A DNA stretch of 64,000 bases from Micrococcales bacterium (GCA_021287075.1 JAJTBD010000005.1:1-64000); one strand, 5' to 3'; positions 50,712-59,825 are shown, counted from the stretch's first letter. Notes: generated by a model not told the origin, from the letters alone. Numbers and translations are program-made.

Positions 50712-50751
50712 GTGAGGTATGCCGCGTGCGCGAGCCCGCGGCATACCTCAC
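50712..50751. terminator. GTATGCCG-pair hairpin, 15-bp stem
   Basis: GTGAGGTATGCCGCG (50712-50726) pairs with 50737-50751. It lies 3 bases from the stop of the FAD oxidase and upstream of the ALDH gene on the same strand. Confidence 0.7.
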
Positions 50752-50754
50752 GTG

Positions 50755-51915
50755 TCAGACGATGTTGAGCTCGGGTCGGACGTGGTCGGACGCGAATCTC
50801 CTTGCGTCGAAGCCTGCCACATCGACAAAAGGTTGTGTGCCGAGGTAGAGATCCCGAAGGATCTCGCCCACGGCCGGCCCCATGAGGAAGCCGTGGCCGG
50901 AGAAGCCGGTGGCGTAGAGGAAGCGGCTGGCCTCGGCCGCCTCACCGATCAGGGCGTTGTGGTCGGGGGTGTTCTCATAGAGCCCGGCCCAGCCCGACGC
51001 GATGCCAAACTGCGTCAGCGCGGGAGCGCGGCGCTCCATCACCTCGGCCAGCGGCTCGAGCCAGGCGTCGTCGCGGGAGAGCTTGAAGCCGGGCGTCTCG
51101 CGCCGGTCGGACATGCCGAGCAGCAGCCCCGGCCCCTCGTTGTGGAAGTAGAACGAGGTGGTGAAGTCGATGGTGAAGGGCGTGTCCAGTCGCAGGCCCG
51201 GCACCGGCTCGGTCGTGAGGATCTGGCGGCGCACCGGCTCGACCGGCAGGTGCACGCCGGCCCACTCGCCGACCTGCTGGGCCCAGGCGCCCGCCGTGCA
51301 GATGACGGTGTCGGTCGCGATCGTGCCGGCCTCGGTGACCACCCCGGTGATCACGCCACCGGTGGACTCGATGCCGGTCGCCGCGCAGCAGCTGAGCAGG
51401 GTCGCACCGTGCCGGCGGGCGGCCCGCACATAGCCCGCGACCACCGCCTCCGGCGTGCAGTGGCCGTCGATCGGGTTGTATGCCGCGGCCGTCAGCCCCT
51501 CCGTCGAGATGCAGGGCGAGAGCTCCTTGGCCTCGGCCGGCGTGATCATCCGACTCGGGACGCCAAGCTCGTTCTGGAGCGCGACCTGCCGCTCGAACTC
51601 GGTGACGTCCTCGGGCCGCTCGAGCAGGAAGAGATAGCCGACCGTGTGCAGGTCGATGTCCTGGTCGAACTCCTCCTCGAAGCGGGCGAAGGTCGCCAGA
51701 CTGCGCTGCCCGATCTCGATGTTGACCGCGTCGGAGAAGGTCGCCCGCACCCCGCCCGCGGCCTTGCACGTCGACCCCTCGCCGAAGGCGCCCTTCTCGA
51801 CGAGCACGACATCGCGCACGCCCGCCCTGGCGAGCTGGTATGCCGCGCTGACCCCCATCACGCCCCCGCCGATGATGGCGGCGGAGGCTCTCGTCGGGAG
51901 CTGTGCGGACGGCAT
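50755..51915 (-). CDS. FAD-dependent amino-acid/amine oxidase (DAO family)
   Basis: The product has 386 residues. The ATG at 51915 sits inside a GTATGCCG copy. The Rossmann motif is SAAIIGGGVMGVSAAYQLAR, with GSTCKAAGGVRATFSD for FAD. A YFHNEGPGLLLGMSD block near the centre and GFSGHGFLMGPAVGEIL near the end fit the sarcosine oxidase/glycine oxidase/heterotetrameric-beta group. Next to ALDH7 and a mu-crystallin-like protein, a pipecolate- or imino-acid-oxidising role is plausible. Confidence 0.9.
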   Translation of the reverse strand: MPSAQLPTRASAAIIGGGVMGVSAAYQLARAGVRDVVLVEKGAFGEGSTCKAAGGVRATFSDAVNIEIGQRSLATFARFEEEFDQDIDLHTVGYLFLLERPEDVTEFERQVALQNELGVPSRMITPAEAKELSPCISTEGLTAAAYNPIDGHCTPEAVVAGYVRAARRHGATLLSCCAATGIESTGGVITGVVTEAGTIATDTVICTAGAWAQQVGEWAGVHLPVEPVRRQILTTEPVPGLRLDTPFTIDFTTSFYFHNEGPGLLLGMSDRRETPGFKLSRDDAWLEPLAEVMERRAPALTQFGIASGWAGLYENTPDHNALIGEAAEASRFLYATGFSGHGFLMGPAVGEILRDLYLGTQPFVDVAGFDARRFASDHVRPELNIV

Positions 51916-51960
51916 ACCCTCAGCGTGGTGGCCGACCCTCCCGCGACGCAAGGACCTTCC

Positions 51961-52947
51961 GTGACCGAGCCCTTCGACCTGATCATCCTCCCGTCCGCCG
52001 ACGTGACCTCGCTGCTCGACGTGGACGCCGCGATCGAGTCGCAGCGTCGGGCCTTCCTCGCGTTGGGGGAGGGGCGGACGCACCTCGGGCCCAAGGCGAG
52101 CCTGCCCGGCGAGGAGGGCTCGCGGGCGCTCAGCTATTTCGCCCGGATCGGCGCTGACGGCCCGGCCGTGGGCAAGTTCCTCTCGGTCAACCCGGCCAAC
52201 CCCGCCCGCGGCCTCGCCCTCATCCACGGCGTGATCACCGTCCTCGACGCCGAGACCGGCCGGCCCGCGGCCGTGCTGGACGGCACCGCCGTGACCACCC
52301 TGCGCACGGCCGCCGGCTCCGCCGTCGCGGTCGACACCCTGGCGCGCCAGGACGCCGCGACGCTGACCATCGTCGGCAGCGGCGTGCAGGCCCTCTCCCA
52401 CGGCCACGCGCTCGCCCGGGTGCGCGGCCTCGACCGGGTCCTCATCGCCGCGCGCCGGCTCGACGCGGCCGAGGCCGTGGCCGACGACCTGCGCGGCGAC
52501 GGGCCGGCCGTCGAGGCCAGCGACGACATCGAGGGCGCGGTGCGGGAAGCCGACGTCGTGGTGCTGTGCACGACGAGCATGACGCCCGTCATCGACGCCG
52601 CCTGGGTGCGGCCCGGCGCCACCGTCGTCAGCATCGGCTCATTTGCCCCCGACCGGCACGAGGCCGGTCAGGACCTCCTCGGTCTCGACGTCGTCGCCGT
52701 CGACGACGTGCACACCAATGTCGAGCACGCCGGCCCGGTGATGCAGGCGCTGGAGGCTGGCACCCTCGCCGAAGGCGACCTGGTGGCCCTCGGCGCGATC
52801 CTCGCCGGCCACCGCCCGGGCCGCACCGACGAGGACCAGACCGTCTTCTACAACTCCGTCGGCCTCGGCGTGCAGGACGCCGCCGCCGCCGAGACCGTGC
52901 TCGAGCGGGCCCGCGCGACCGGTGCCGGCCTGCGCGTGACGCTCTGA
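51961..52947 (+). CDS. Ornithine cyclodeaminase/mu-crystallin family protein
   Basis: The product has 328 residues. The GTG at 51961 follows AAGGA. The NAD(P) site is TIVGSGVQALSHGHALARV; LDGTAVTTLRTAAGSAVA and GKFLSVNPANPARGL are typical of the family. Its members include ornithine cyclodeaminase and the ketimine reductases that act on piperideine-2-carboxylate. It diverges from the FAD oxidase and precedes an E1 gene by 78 bp. Confidence 0.9.
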   Translation: MTEPFDLIILPSADVTSLLDVDAAIESQRRAFLALGEGRTHLGPKASLPGEEGSRALSYFARIGADGPAVGKFLSVNPANPARGLALIHGVITVLDAETGRPAAVLDGTAVTTLRTAAGSAVAVDTLARQDAATLTIVGSGVQALSHGHALARVRGLDRVLIAARRLDAAEAVADDLRGDGPAVEASDDIEGAVREADVVVLCTTSMTPVIDAAWVRPGATVVSIGSFAPDRHEAGQDLLGLDVVAVDDVHTNVEHAGPVMQALEAGTLAEGDLVALGAILAGHRPGRTDEDQTVFYNSVGLGVQDAAAAETVLERARATGAGLRVTL

Positions 52948-53025
52948 GCCGGCAGGCCTGTCCCCGCGCCGGGGCCACCCGGGGCAGACTGAGTGCCGTC
53001 ACGCAACGAAGCGAGGGATGAGTCA

Positions 53026-55248
53026 GTGTCCACCGAGACGCTCGAGCCGGTCGATGTCCACTTCACCGAGCAGGTGCTGGCGCTTGCCCGCGAGTCGGGC
53101 CAGTCGGGCGAGCCGGGGCAGGCGCGCGAGCCGCGCGGGCTGCCGCCGGGGCTCGACGCCGACACCCTGCTGACCTACTTCGACGCCCAGCTCGAGACCC
53201 GCCACATCGACTTCGCCGCACGGTGGATGCGGGTGCAGAAGACGGGCTACTACTCCATCGGCTCCGCCGGGCACGAGGCCAACGCGGCAGTCGCGATGGC
53301 GCTGCGCCCGACCGATCCCGCTCTGCTGCACTATCGCTCGGGCGGCTTCTATGCCGCGCGCTCGCGCCAGCTCGGCATCGACTCCTGCACCGACACCCTG
53401 CGCTCGCTGGCGGCCAGCTCACGGGACGCGATCTCGGGCGGCCGGCACAAGGTCTTTGGCCACCACGGCATGGCCGTCATCCCGCAGACCTCCACGATCG
53501 CCTCGCACCTGCCGCGGGCCTTCGGGGTCGCGATGACCCTCGGCCGGCAGGACCTGCTCGGTCTCGAGAGCCGTTGGTCCGCAGACGCGCTCGCGGTGTG
53601 CAGCTTTGGCGACGCCTCTGCCAACCACGCCAGCGCGATCGGCGCGCTCAACGCCTCGAGCTATGTCACCCACCGCGGCATCCGCCTCCCGCTGCTGTGG
53701 GTCTGCGAGGACAACGGCATCGGCATCTCCACCCGCACCCCGGCCGGCTGGCTTGAGGCGTCGCTGGCCTGCCTGCCGGGCGTCGACTACACCCTGGTCG
53801 ACGGCTCCGACCCCGTGGCGGCCCTGCTCGAGACCCGGCGCATCGCCGACCAGGTGCGCGCGACCGGGCGCCCCGCCCTCCTCCACCTCAAGACCGTGCG
53901 CTTCATGGGCCACGCCGGCACCGACGCCGAGGTGGCCTATCGCTCGCGCACCGACATCGCCCGCGACTACGAGCGCGACCCGCTGCTCGGCACGGCCAGA
54001 CTGCTCGTCGACGCCGGGGTGCTCACGCCCGAGGAGGTCGTGGAGCTCTATGAGGACAAGCGCTCCCATGTCATGGGCCTCGCCGCGCAGATGGGGGAGG
54101 AGCCCCACCTCACCAGCTCCGAGGAGGTGCGCCGGCCCCTGACGGTGAGCCGCCCGGAGGAGGTGCGCGAGCTCGTCCGCAGCAGCGCGGCATACCTCCA
54201 GGGGCGCGAGCCCGTGGTCAAGGTGGGCGCGAGACTGACTCTCGCACAGGCGATCAACGCGGTCCTGCACGAGACGCTCACCTCGCATGACGACGCCTTC
54301 GCCTTCGGTGAGGACATCTCGACCAAGGGCGGCGTCTATGGCCTGACGCGCGGGCTGCGCAAGCGTTTTGGCGAGGCGCGCGTCTTCGACACCATCCTCG
54401 ACGAGGAGACGATCCTCGGCACGGCGCTGGGCATGGCGGTCAGCGGCTGGCTGCCGATCCCCGAGATCCAGTACCTCGCCTATGTGCACAACGCCATCGA
54501 CCAGATCCGCGGCGAGGGGGCGACCCAGGCCTTCTTCTCCAACGGCGACTTCACCAATGGGATGGTCATCCGGATCGCAGGACTGGCCTATCAGAAGGGA
54601 TTTGGCGGCCACTTCCACAACGACAACTCCGTCGCCGCGCTGCGCGACATCCCCGGCGTGCAGCTCGTCGTGCCCGCCCACCCCGACGACGCGCTCGAGC
54701 TGCTGCGCACCTCGGTCGCCGTCGCCCGCGCGGAAGGGCGGATGGTGATCTTCCTCGAGCCGATCGCGCTCTATCACTCGCGCGACCTGCACGAGCCCGG
54801 CGACGGGCTGTGGACGAGCGAGTATGCCGTCCCCACAACGGATCTCGACGCCCGCCCGGTCTCGGCGCGCCAGCATGGCGATGGCCGCGACCTGCTGATG
54901 GTGACCTTTGGCAACGGCGTGCCGATGAGCCTGCGCGTGGCGCGACGCCTCGAGGAGGAGGGCGTCCAGGCGAGCGTGCTCGACCTGCGCTGGCTCACCC
55001 CCCTGCCCGCCGAGGACATGCTGGCGGCGGTGGGCTCGGCGCAGCGGGTGCTCGTCGTCGACGAGACGCGGGCCAGCGGGGGAGTCTCCGAGTCGGTGCT
55101 CGCGCTGCTGGCCGACCACGGGGTGGGCGCGCCCGTCGCGCGGGTCTGCTCGGACGACTCCTTCATCCCCCTCGGCCCGGCCGCCGACACCGTCCTGCTC
55201 GACGAGGAGCGCATCCACGCCGCCGCCCTGCACCTGATGGGCGACTGA
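53026..55248 (+). CDS. Fused alpha-beta E1 of a 2-oxoacid dehydrogenase
   Basis: The product has 740 residues. GTG 53026 follows GAGGG. Residues 1-370 are the alpha-type thiamine domain (YYSIGSAGHEANAAVAMAL, CSFGDASANHASAIGALN to CEDNGIGIS; the usual GDG is GDA). Residues about 400-740 are the beta type (FGEDISTKGGVYGLT, NDNSVAALRDIPG). Single-chain alpha-beta E1s occur for branched-chain or 2-oxoglutarate-like acids. No E2 or E3 gene is in the window, so the complex partners lie elsewhere. Its place beside ALDH7 and OCD genes suggests a 2-oxoacid from the lysine route. Confidence 0.9.
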   Translation: MSTETLEPVDVHFTEQVLALARESGQSGEPGQAREPRGLPPGLDADTLLTYFDAQLETRHIDFAARWMRVQKTGYYSIGSAGHEANAAVAMALRPTDPALLHYRSGGFYAARSRQLGIDSCTDTLRSLAASSRDAISGGRHKVFGHHGMAVIPQTSTIASHLPRAFGVAMTLGRQDLLGLESRWSADALAVCSFGDASANHASAIGALNASSYVTHRGIRLPLLWVCEDNGIGISTRTPAGWLEASLACLPGVDYTLVDGSDPVAALLETRRIADQVRATGRPALLHLKTVRFMGHAGTDAEVAYRSRTDIARDYERDPLLGTARLLVDAGVLTPEEVVELYEDKRSHVMGLAAQMGEEPHLTSSEEVRRPLTVSRPEEVRELVRSSAAYLQGREPVVKVGARLTLAQAINAVLHETLTSHDDAFAFGEDISTKGGVYGLTRGLRKRFGEARVFDTILDEETILGTALGMAVSGWLPIPEIQYLAYVHNAIDQIRGEGATQAFFSNGDFTNGMVIRIAGLAYQKGFGGHFHNDNSVAALRDIPGVQLVVPAHPDDALELLRTSVAVARAEGRMVIFLEPIALYHSRDLHEPGDGLWTSEYAVPTTDLDARPVSARQHGDGRDLLMVTFGNGVPMSLRVARRLEEEGVQASVLDLRWLTPLPAEDMLAAVGSAQRVLVVDETRASGGVSESVLALLADHGVGAPVARVCSDDSFIPLGPAADTVLLDEERIHAAALHLMGD

Positions 55249-55255
55249 GCGGCCC

Positions 55256-55319
55256 CATACACAGAGAAGTGGGGGGTGCCGATCCTGCTAGATCGGCACC
55301 CCCCACCAGGGTGTGTATG
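55256..55319. terminator. Strong bidirectional terminator
   Basis: GTGGGGGGTGCCGATC (55269-55284) pairs perfectly with 55291-55306 around CTGCTA. An outer CATACACA (55256-55263) matches TGTGTATG (55312-55319). It lies between the convergent E1 and antitoxin-like genes. Confidence 0.8.
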
Positions 55320-55344
55320 AGCGTGGAACCTGTGTCAGATCAGC

Positions 55345-55839
55345 TCAGGGGCGGTCGGTGACGTCGCCCCACGGGTCGCCGGCACCGGCTGCGGGGGGCG
55401 GGCCGTCGGGCGTGCCCGCGTCCTTGGGCATGTCGGCGAAGGGTTGGGGGCTCTCGTCGGTGCGCCACACGCCGGGCTGCGGCTCCTGCGGCGTCGCCGT
55501 CGGGGTCTCGCCCGCGACATCGGCGGCACCCGCGGCGCCGGCCGCGCCCGCCGCGCCACCGGCCGCCTTGGCCTGCTCGGCGAGCTTCTCGCTCTGCTTG
55601 TGGAGCGACTCCTTGGCCTTCTCCACCTTCACGGCGTACTTGCCGTCGGTCTTCTCGTTGACCTTCTGGCTGGCCTTCTCGATGACCTCGTCGATCTTGT
55701 GCTGGTGCTGGCTGGCGTAGGCGCCGGCATTGCCGACGGCCGACTTCGCGATCTCCGCGAGCGCGTCGATCAGGTCCTTGGCCTTCTGCTCGAGCCCGAC
55801 CTCGTCCGCCTTGCGCTTCATGTTGTCGCCGAACGTCAT
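55345..55839 (-). CDS. Rv0909-family antitoxin-like protein
   Basis: The product has 164 residues. The ATG at 55839 follows AAGGAGGGGACCGC. KIDEVIEKASQKVNEKTDGK and YAVKVEKAKESLHKQSEKLA match the MT0933/Rv0909 antitoxin helix pattern. An Ala/Gly repeat (AAGAAGAAGAAD-like) and a Pro-rich tail follow. No SRPBCC-type toxin gene (the Rv0910 partner) is adjacent, so it is orphaned or has another role. Confidence 0.75.
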   Translation of the reverse strand: MTFGDNMKRKADEVGLEQKAKDLIDALAEIAKSAVGNAGAYASQHQHKIDEVIEKASQKVNEKTDGKYAVKVEKAKESLHKQSEKLAEQAKAAGGAAGAAGAAGAADVAGETPTATPQEPQPGVWRTDESPQPFADMPKDAGTPDGPPPAAGAGDPWGDVTDRP

Positions 55840-56020
55840 TGCGGTCCCCTCCTTGGGATCGGACGCCATCGGTGGCGGCGTCTCCAGTGATCTCAAACGT
55901 CCGGTATGCCGCTGCTGTTCCGCCGCGGGCGCAGGTCACCTGCCGCAGTCGTGCAAACGGCGCGCGCCCCGGCCGGCCGCTCACTAGCCTTTTGGTTGAG
56001 CACAAACCAAGGAGCCCCTG

Positions 56021-56809
56021 ATGAGTGGTCGTACCTGCCCTGCCTGCGGTCACGAGGACAACGCCGGCAAGTTCTGCGTCGCCTGCGGCAGCGCGATCGA
56101 CGTCGCCGCCGAGACCCCCAGCTCTCCCGCGCCAGCTGGCGCCGATGCCCAGCCCGGCGTGGCCTACCCCGCGACGTCCCCGCTGGGCAGCCCGGCACCT
56201 GCCGGCCCGCGCTCGACCACCCCGCACGCATCAGCCGCGCCCGCGGCATACCCCGCCGTCGCACCGCAGCCGACGGGCCAGATCTCCCTGCTGCCGGGGG
56301 AGCGGCTGGAGCGAGACGTGCAGTTCACCCCGCACCTGATCCTCCAGCACCTCAAGACCCGCGTCGTGCTGACCGACCGGCGCGCCATCGTCCAGCACCC
56401 CCAGACGATCTTCGGGATCATCCCGCTCGGCTACTACCTCTCCTCGGCGCCGTGGGACGCGATCGACGGGATCAGCTATGGCACCCGCGTGCGCACCCGC
56501 TATGTCGTCGCCGGCGCCATCCTCGTCCTGTGGGGGCTGCTGACCCTGGCGACCGGCGGGATCATGAGCGCGCTCGGCGGCTACGGCGGCTACTACGGGG
56601 GCGGGATCTCGGGCGCCTCGGTGCTGTTCATGCTGCTGCTGTGGGCCATCGCGGCCTATCTGTTCTTCAAGGCGCGGGTCGTCGGCATCTTCGTCGACGC
56701 CGGCATCGCGCCGATGGTCGCGGCCGCCCGCGGCGGCGAGCTCGGCCGGGTCGAGGAGGCCGGCCAGGACGCCATCCGGCTGCTCGACGAGGTGCGCGGC
56801 ACCCGCTGA
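56021..56809 (+). CDS. Zinc-ribbon plus PH-like membrane protein
   Basis: The product has 262 residues. The ATG at 56021 follows AAGGAG. The N-terminal CPACGHEDNAGKFCVACG is a four-Cys zinc ribbon. A Pro/Ala linker and a PH-like region (LILQHLKTRVVLTDRRAIVQ, SSAPWDAIDGISYGTRV) precede two transmembrane helices near 160-215 (GAILVLWGLLTLATGG; VLFMLLLWAIAAYLFF). A similar zinc-ribbon protein lies 63 bp downstream in convergent orientation. Function unknown, probably envelope-associated. Confidence 0.75.
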   Translation: MSGRTCPACGHEDNAGKFCVACGSAIDVAAETPSSPAPAGADAQPGVAYPATSPLGSPAPAGPRSTTPHASAAPAAYPAVAPQPTGQISLLPGERLERDVQFTPHLILQHLKTRVVLTDRRAIVQHPQTIFGIIPLGYYLSSAPWDAIDGISYGTRVRTRYVVAGAILVLWGLLTLATGGIMSALGGYGGYYGGGISGASVLFMLLLWAIAAYLFFKARVVGIFVDAGIAPMVAAARGGELGRVEEAGQDAIRLLDEVRGTR

Positions 56810-56872
56810 GCGCAGGAACCTTCAGCCGCGTCGCCGCGATCCGGCAGGGCCGCGGCGATGTCGGGCCGGGGC

Positions 56873-57859
56873 TCAGCTGTGCGGCGGGGTCATCTGCCGC
56901 GGATAGCAGACGTTGAGGAGGTCCTTGCCGGACAGGTTGGGGAAGAGCTGGGCGCAGTAGTCGTTGGCGGCCTCCTTGCTGGAGATGCCGCCCGGGTCGG
57001 CGATCGTCACCCACGTGCGGTCCGAGAAGGACAGCTGCTTGCCGAAGTCGCTGCCCAGCAGCAGCCGCACCGGCACACCCTTGGCGCCCATGTTGCCGGC
57101 GATGCGCTGGTATTCGGCATAGATGTCGACATAGCGGAAGACGTGGCTGCCGTCGCTCGCGATCTGGCGCGGGTCGCTGACACCGTCGTATTTGCTCGCC
57201 AGCTGAAGGATCCAGTGGCCGTCGAGGTCGATGCCGTTCTCGGCCTCGAACTCACGGGACAGCTCCAGGTTGCGCTTGGCCGTCGCGTTGGCGCCCGACT
57301 GGTCGTTGACCGTCGGCACGCCGGGCGCCGGTGTCGGTGCGCCAGGAGCGTTGTTCTTCATGGTCGCACTGGCCGAGGACGAGGCCGGCGCCGATGTCGA
57401 CGCCGCAGAGCTGGAGGAACTCGCCGAGGGGGTCGTGCCGGTGGGTGCCACCGTCGCCGTGACCACGACGGTCGGCCGGTCGGTCGCCTTGCCGTCACCG
57501 CCCCTCGCCGACAGGGCGAAATAGGTGCCGGCCGTCACTAGCAGCACGCCAGCGCCGGCGGCCGCGGGGACCACCCAGCCGGGTCGTGAGGAGCTGCGGG
57601 GCGCCGGGGCGCTGGAGGCGGCCCACCCCTGCTGGGGCCCCGCCGGCGGGGGTGGGGACGGCTGCGCGGCATACCCCTGCTGGGGTGGGGCATAGGGCTG
57701 GTGGGCCGGCTCCTGCGGCGCCCAGCCCGACCCGTCGCCCTGGGCGGGGATGATCTGGGTGTCGCCCGCGGACGCCGTGTCGGGGAAGCGGTGGCCGCAC
57801 GACCCACAGAAGGCACTCGCGCCCTCGCGGCGCGCGCCGCAGCTGCTGCAGAACTCCAT
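56873..57859 (-). CDS. Zinc-ribbon membrane protein with extracellular domain
   Basis: The product has 328 residues. The ATG at 57859 follows GAGGAGG. CSSCGARREGASAFCGSCG is a zinc ribbon; a Gln/Pro-rich linker, a transmembrane helix (WVVPAAAGAGVLLVTAGTYF) and a Ser/Thr-rich stalk lead to a C-terminal domain with HWILQLASKYDGVSDP and an LLGSDFGKQLSFSDRTW region. It resembles DUF4352-type zinc-ribbon surface proteins, but I do not recognise the terminal domain. Confidence 0.75.
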   Translation of the reverse strand: MEFCSSCGARREGASAFCGSCGHRFPDTASAGDTQIIPAQGDGSGWAPQEPAHQPYAPPQQGYAAQPSPPPPAGPQQGWAASSAPAPRSSSRPGWVVPAAAGAGVLLVTAGTYFALSARGGDGKATDRPTVVVTATVAPTGTTPSASSSSSAASTSAPASSSASATMKNNAPGAPTPAPGVPTVNDQSGANATAKRNLELSREFEAENGIDLDGHWILQLASKYDGVSDPRQIASDGSHVFRYVDIYAEYQRIAGNMGAKGVPVRLLLGSDFGKQLSFSDRTWVTIADPGGISSKEAANDYCAQLFPNLSGKDLLNVCYPRQMTPPHS

Positions 57860-58013
57860 GGGACCTCCTCGGCGGCCGGCTGCGCCTGTCGGCTCCCATT
57901 ATGCTCGCGCATGGTGTCCTGTGTGGACGGTTTGCGCACGCCCGCCCACGGATCGATACGGTCGAGGTGGACGCACTCACCAGATCGCCTGTGACGACCG
58001 CAAGGAGAGAGCC

Positions 58014-58853
58014 ATGACCACGACACCCCGATACGAGCTCAACGACGGCACCAGCCTGCCGCAGATCGGGTTCGGCACCTATCCGCTCAAGGGCGAGGAC
58101 GGCGTCGAGGCGATGGTCTCGGCGCTGGAGACCGGCTACCGGCTGCTCGACTCGGCCGTCAACTACGAGAACGAGAAGGAGGTCGGCGAGGCGGTGCGCC
58201 GCTCCGGCCTCGACCGCTCCGAGGTGCAGATCACGACCAAGGTGCCCGGCCGCTTCCACGAGAAGGCCCTCGCCCTCACCTCGATCGAGGACTCGCTCAG
58301 CGCCATGGGGCTGGAGCAGCTCGACCTCGTCCTGATCCACTGGCCCAACCCCAGCGTCGACAGGTATGTCGAGGCGTGGGAGGCCCTGGTCGAGGCACGC
58401 GAGCGCGGGCTGACCCGCTCGATCGGTGTCTCCAACTTCACCGAGGCCCACCTCGCCCGGATCATTGACGCGACCGGCGTGACCCCCGCCGTCAACCAGC
58501 TCGAGCTGCACCCCGCCTTTCCCCAGGAGCAGATGCGCGCCGCCCACGACCGCCTCGGCATCCGCACCGAGTCCTGGAGCCCCCTCGGCAAGCGTGAGGC
58601 GCAGTATGACGCGGCACCCGTCGTGCAGGCCGCCGAGGCGCACGGCGTCTCGCCGGCCCAGGCCATCCTGCGCTGGCAGGTCCAGCTCGGCAGCCTGCCG
58701 CTGCCGAAGTCGGCAACGCCCTCGCGCCAGCGGGAGAACCTCGACATCTTCGGCTTCGAGCTCACCGACGCCGAGATGGCCGGCATCTGCGGCCTCGCCC
58801 GCGAAGACGGCCGCCTCTTTGACGGCGACCCCGACACCCACGAGGAGATGTGA
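58014..58853 (+). CDS. Aldo/keto reductase (AKR5-like, 2,5-diketo-gluconate reductase type)
   Basis: The product has 279 residues. The ATG at 58014 follows CAAGGAGAGAGCC. Catalytic Asp-Tyr in LLDSAVNYENEKEVG, Lys in ITTKVPG, His in LVLIHWPNP. C-terminal NADPH-binding block LPLPKSATPSRQRENLD. Short-form AKRs of this group reduce methylglyoxal, dicarbonyls and keto-sugars. Tail-to-tail with the MpaB-like gene. Confidence 0.93.
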   Translation: MTTTPRYELNDGTSLPQIGFGTYPLKGEDGVEAMVSALETGYRLLDSAVNYENEKEVGEAVRRSGLDRSEVQITTKVPGRFHEKALALTSIEDSLSAMGLEQLDLVLIHWPNPSVDRYVEAWEALVEARERGLTRSIGVSNFTEAHLARIIDATGVTPAVNQLELHPAFPQEQMRAAHDRLGIRTESWSPLGKREAQYDAAPVVQAAEAHGVSPAQAILRWQVQLGSLPLPKSATPSRQRENLDIFGFELTDAEMAGICGLAREDGRLFDGDPDTHEEM

Positions 58854-58855
58854 GC

Positions 58856-59728
58856 TCAGGCGGGTGAGCGGTCCTCGTCGGGGATCGCGGCCAGGGCGCG
58901 GCGGATCACGCGGGTGGCCAGCAGGCCGGCGGCGCGGTCGGCCCGACCACGGAGGGCGCCGACCTCCAGGCCCAGCGCCGTCCGGGCGTGCCCGGGCAGC
59001 AGCGCGACGCCGCCCCGGGCCACGAGGGCATAGCCGGGCCGGGCGATGAGCGGCAGGGGCGGCTCGTGCAGGAGGAAGGCGGCCGCATCCTCGGCGGCCG
59101 GCGAGACCTCCAGCTCCGGGCGGTATGCCGCCAGCGTCGCCTCCAGCCCGGCCACCGTCCGTGGCAGGTCCCCCGCGCCGAGCCGCTCCGCCGCGACCCG
59201 GGTCTGGTCGACATAGTGGTCGGCCTCTGCCGCGCTCAGCGGGGTGGCGGAGTAGGCCTGGTGGGCGGCCAGGAAGGTCGAGATCTCGGCGACGTGGACC
59301 CAGCGCAGCAGGTGGGGGTCGCCCGCGGCATACGGCCGCCCGCGGTGGTCCTTGCCGCGCACCCGCTCGTGGATCGAGCGCACCCGGTCGATCGTCTCCT
59401 CGGCCAGCTTGATGGTGCCGAAGGTCGTCGCGGCGATGTAGTAGCTGGTGCGCTGCAGGCGACCCCACGGGTCGGAGCGGTAGCCGGAGTGGCCCGCGAC
59501 GCCCGCCATCGCGCCGGGGTGCAGTGACTGGAGCAGCAGCGAGGCGATGCCGCCCGAATACATGGCGGCATGCTCGTGGACCCGGCAGATCGGGTCGTCC
59601 CGGTCAAACCATCGAGCCCCCGGGGAGTCCCAGATCTGCGCCCGCAGCCGCGCCGCGTCGTCGCCGGCGACCTTGCTCCGCAGCAGCAGCCCCAGCGCCC
59701 GGCTGGGCGAGATCCGCAGGTCGGTCAT
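58856..59728 (-). CDS. MpaB/DUF2236-family oxygenase
   Basis: The product has 290 residues. HEHAAMYSGGIASLLLQSLH and PGAMAGVAGHS, a central RTSYYIAATTFGTIKLAEE, and WVHVAEISTFLAAHQAY match the latex-clearing protein/MpaB haem oxygenase group, with conserved His residues as haem ligands. These enzymes cleave isoprenoid or lipid double bonds. There is no signal peptide. Its stop is 3 bp from the aldo/keto reductase stop. Confidence 0.85.
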   Translation of the reverse strand: MTDLRISPSRALGLLLRSKVAGDDAARLRAQIWDSPGARWFDRDDPICRVHEHAAMYSGGIASLLLQSLHPGAMAGVAGHSGYRSDPWGRLQRTSYYIAATTFGTIKLAEETIDRVRSIHERVRGKDHRGRPYAAGDPHLLRWVHVAEISTFLAAHQAYSATPLSAAEADHYVDQTRVAAERLGAGDLPRTVAGLEATLAAYRPELEVSPAAEDAAAFLLHEPPLPLIARPGYALVARGGVALLPGHARTALGLEVGALRGRADRAAGLLATRVIRRALAAIPDEDRSPA

Positions 59729-59819
59729 GCCCTGACGCTAGGTGCACTGCGCGGCGAGGGGAACCCCCGGGCGGGTGAGCGCTGGGAGGTGTGCGACAGC
59801 GGGACGTGCGTCCGCGGCA

Positions 59820-59825
59820 TACCCT
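59820..59825 (+). promoter_or_regulatory. -10 element inside a CGGCATAC copy
   Basis: TACCCT (TANNNT) overlaps GCGGCATACCCT and ends 6 bases before the GTG at 59832, implying a leaderless antiporter mRNA. Confidence 0.35.

Noticed and set aside
53419..55233. 604-codon open frame antisense to the fused E1
   Set aside because: It is a shadow of the GC3-rich E1 gene without start signals or domains.
55256..55319. Possible tRNA or small RNA gene
   Set aside because: The fold is a simple nested hairpin between convergent stops with no cloverleaf or CCA; it is a terminator.
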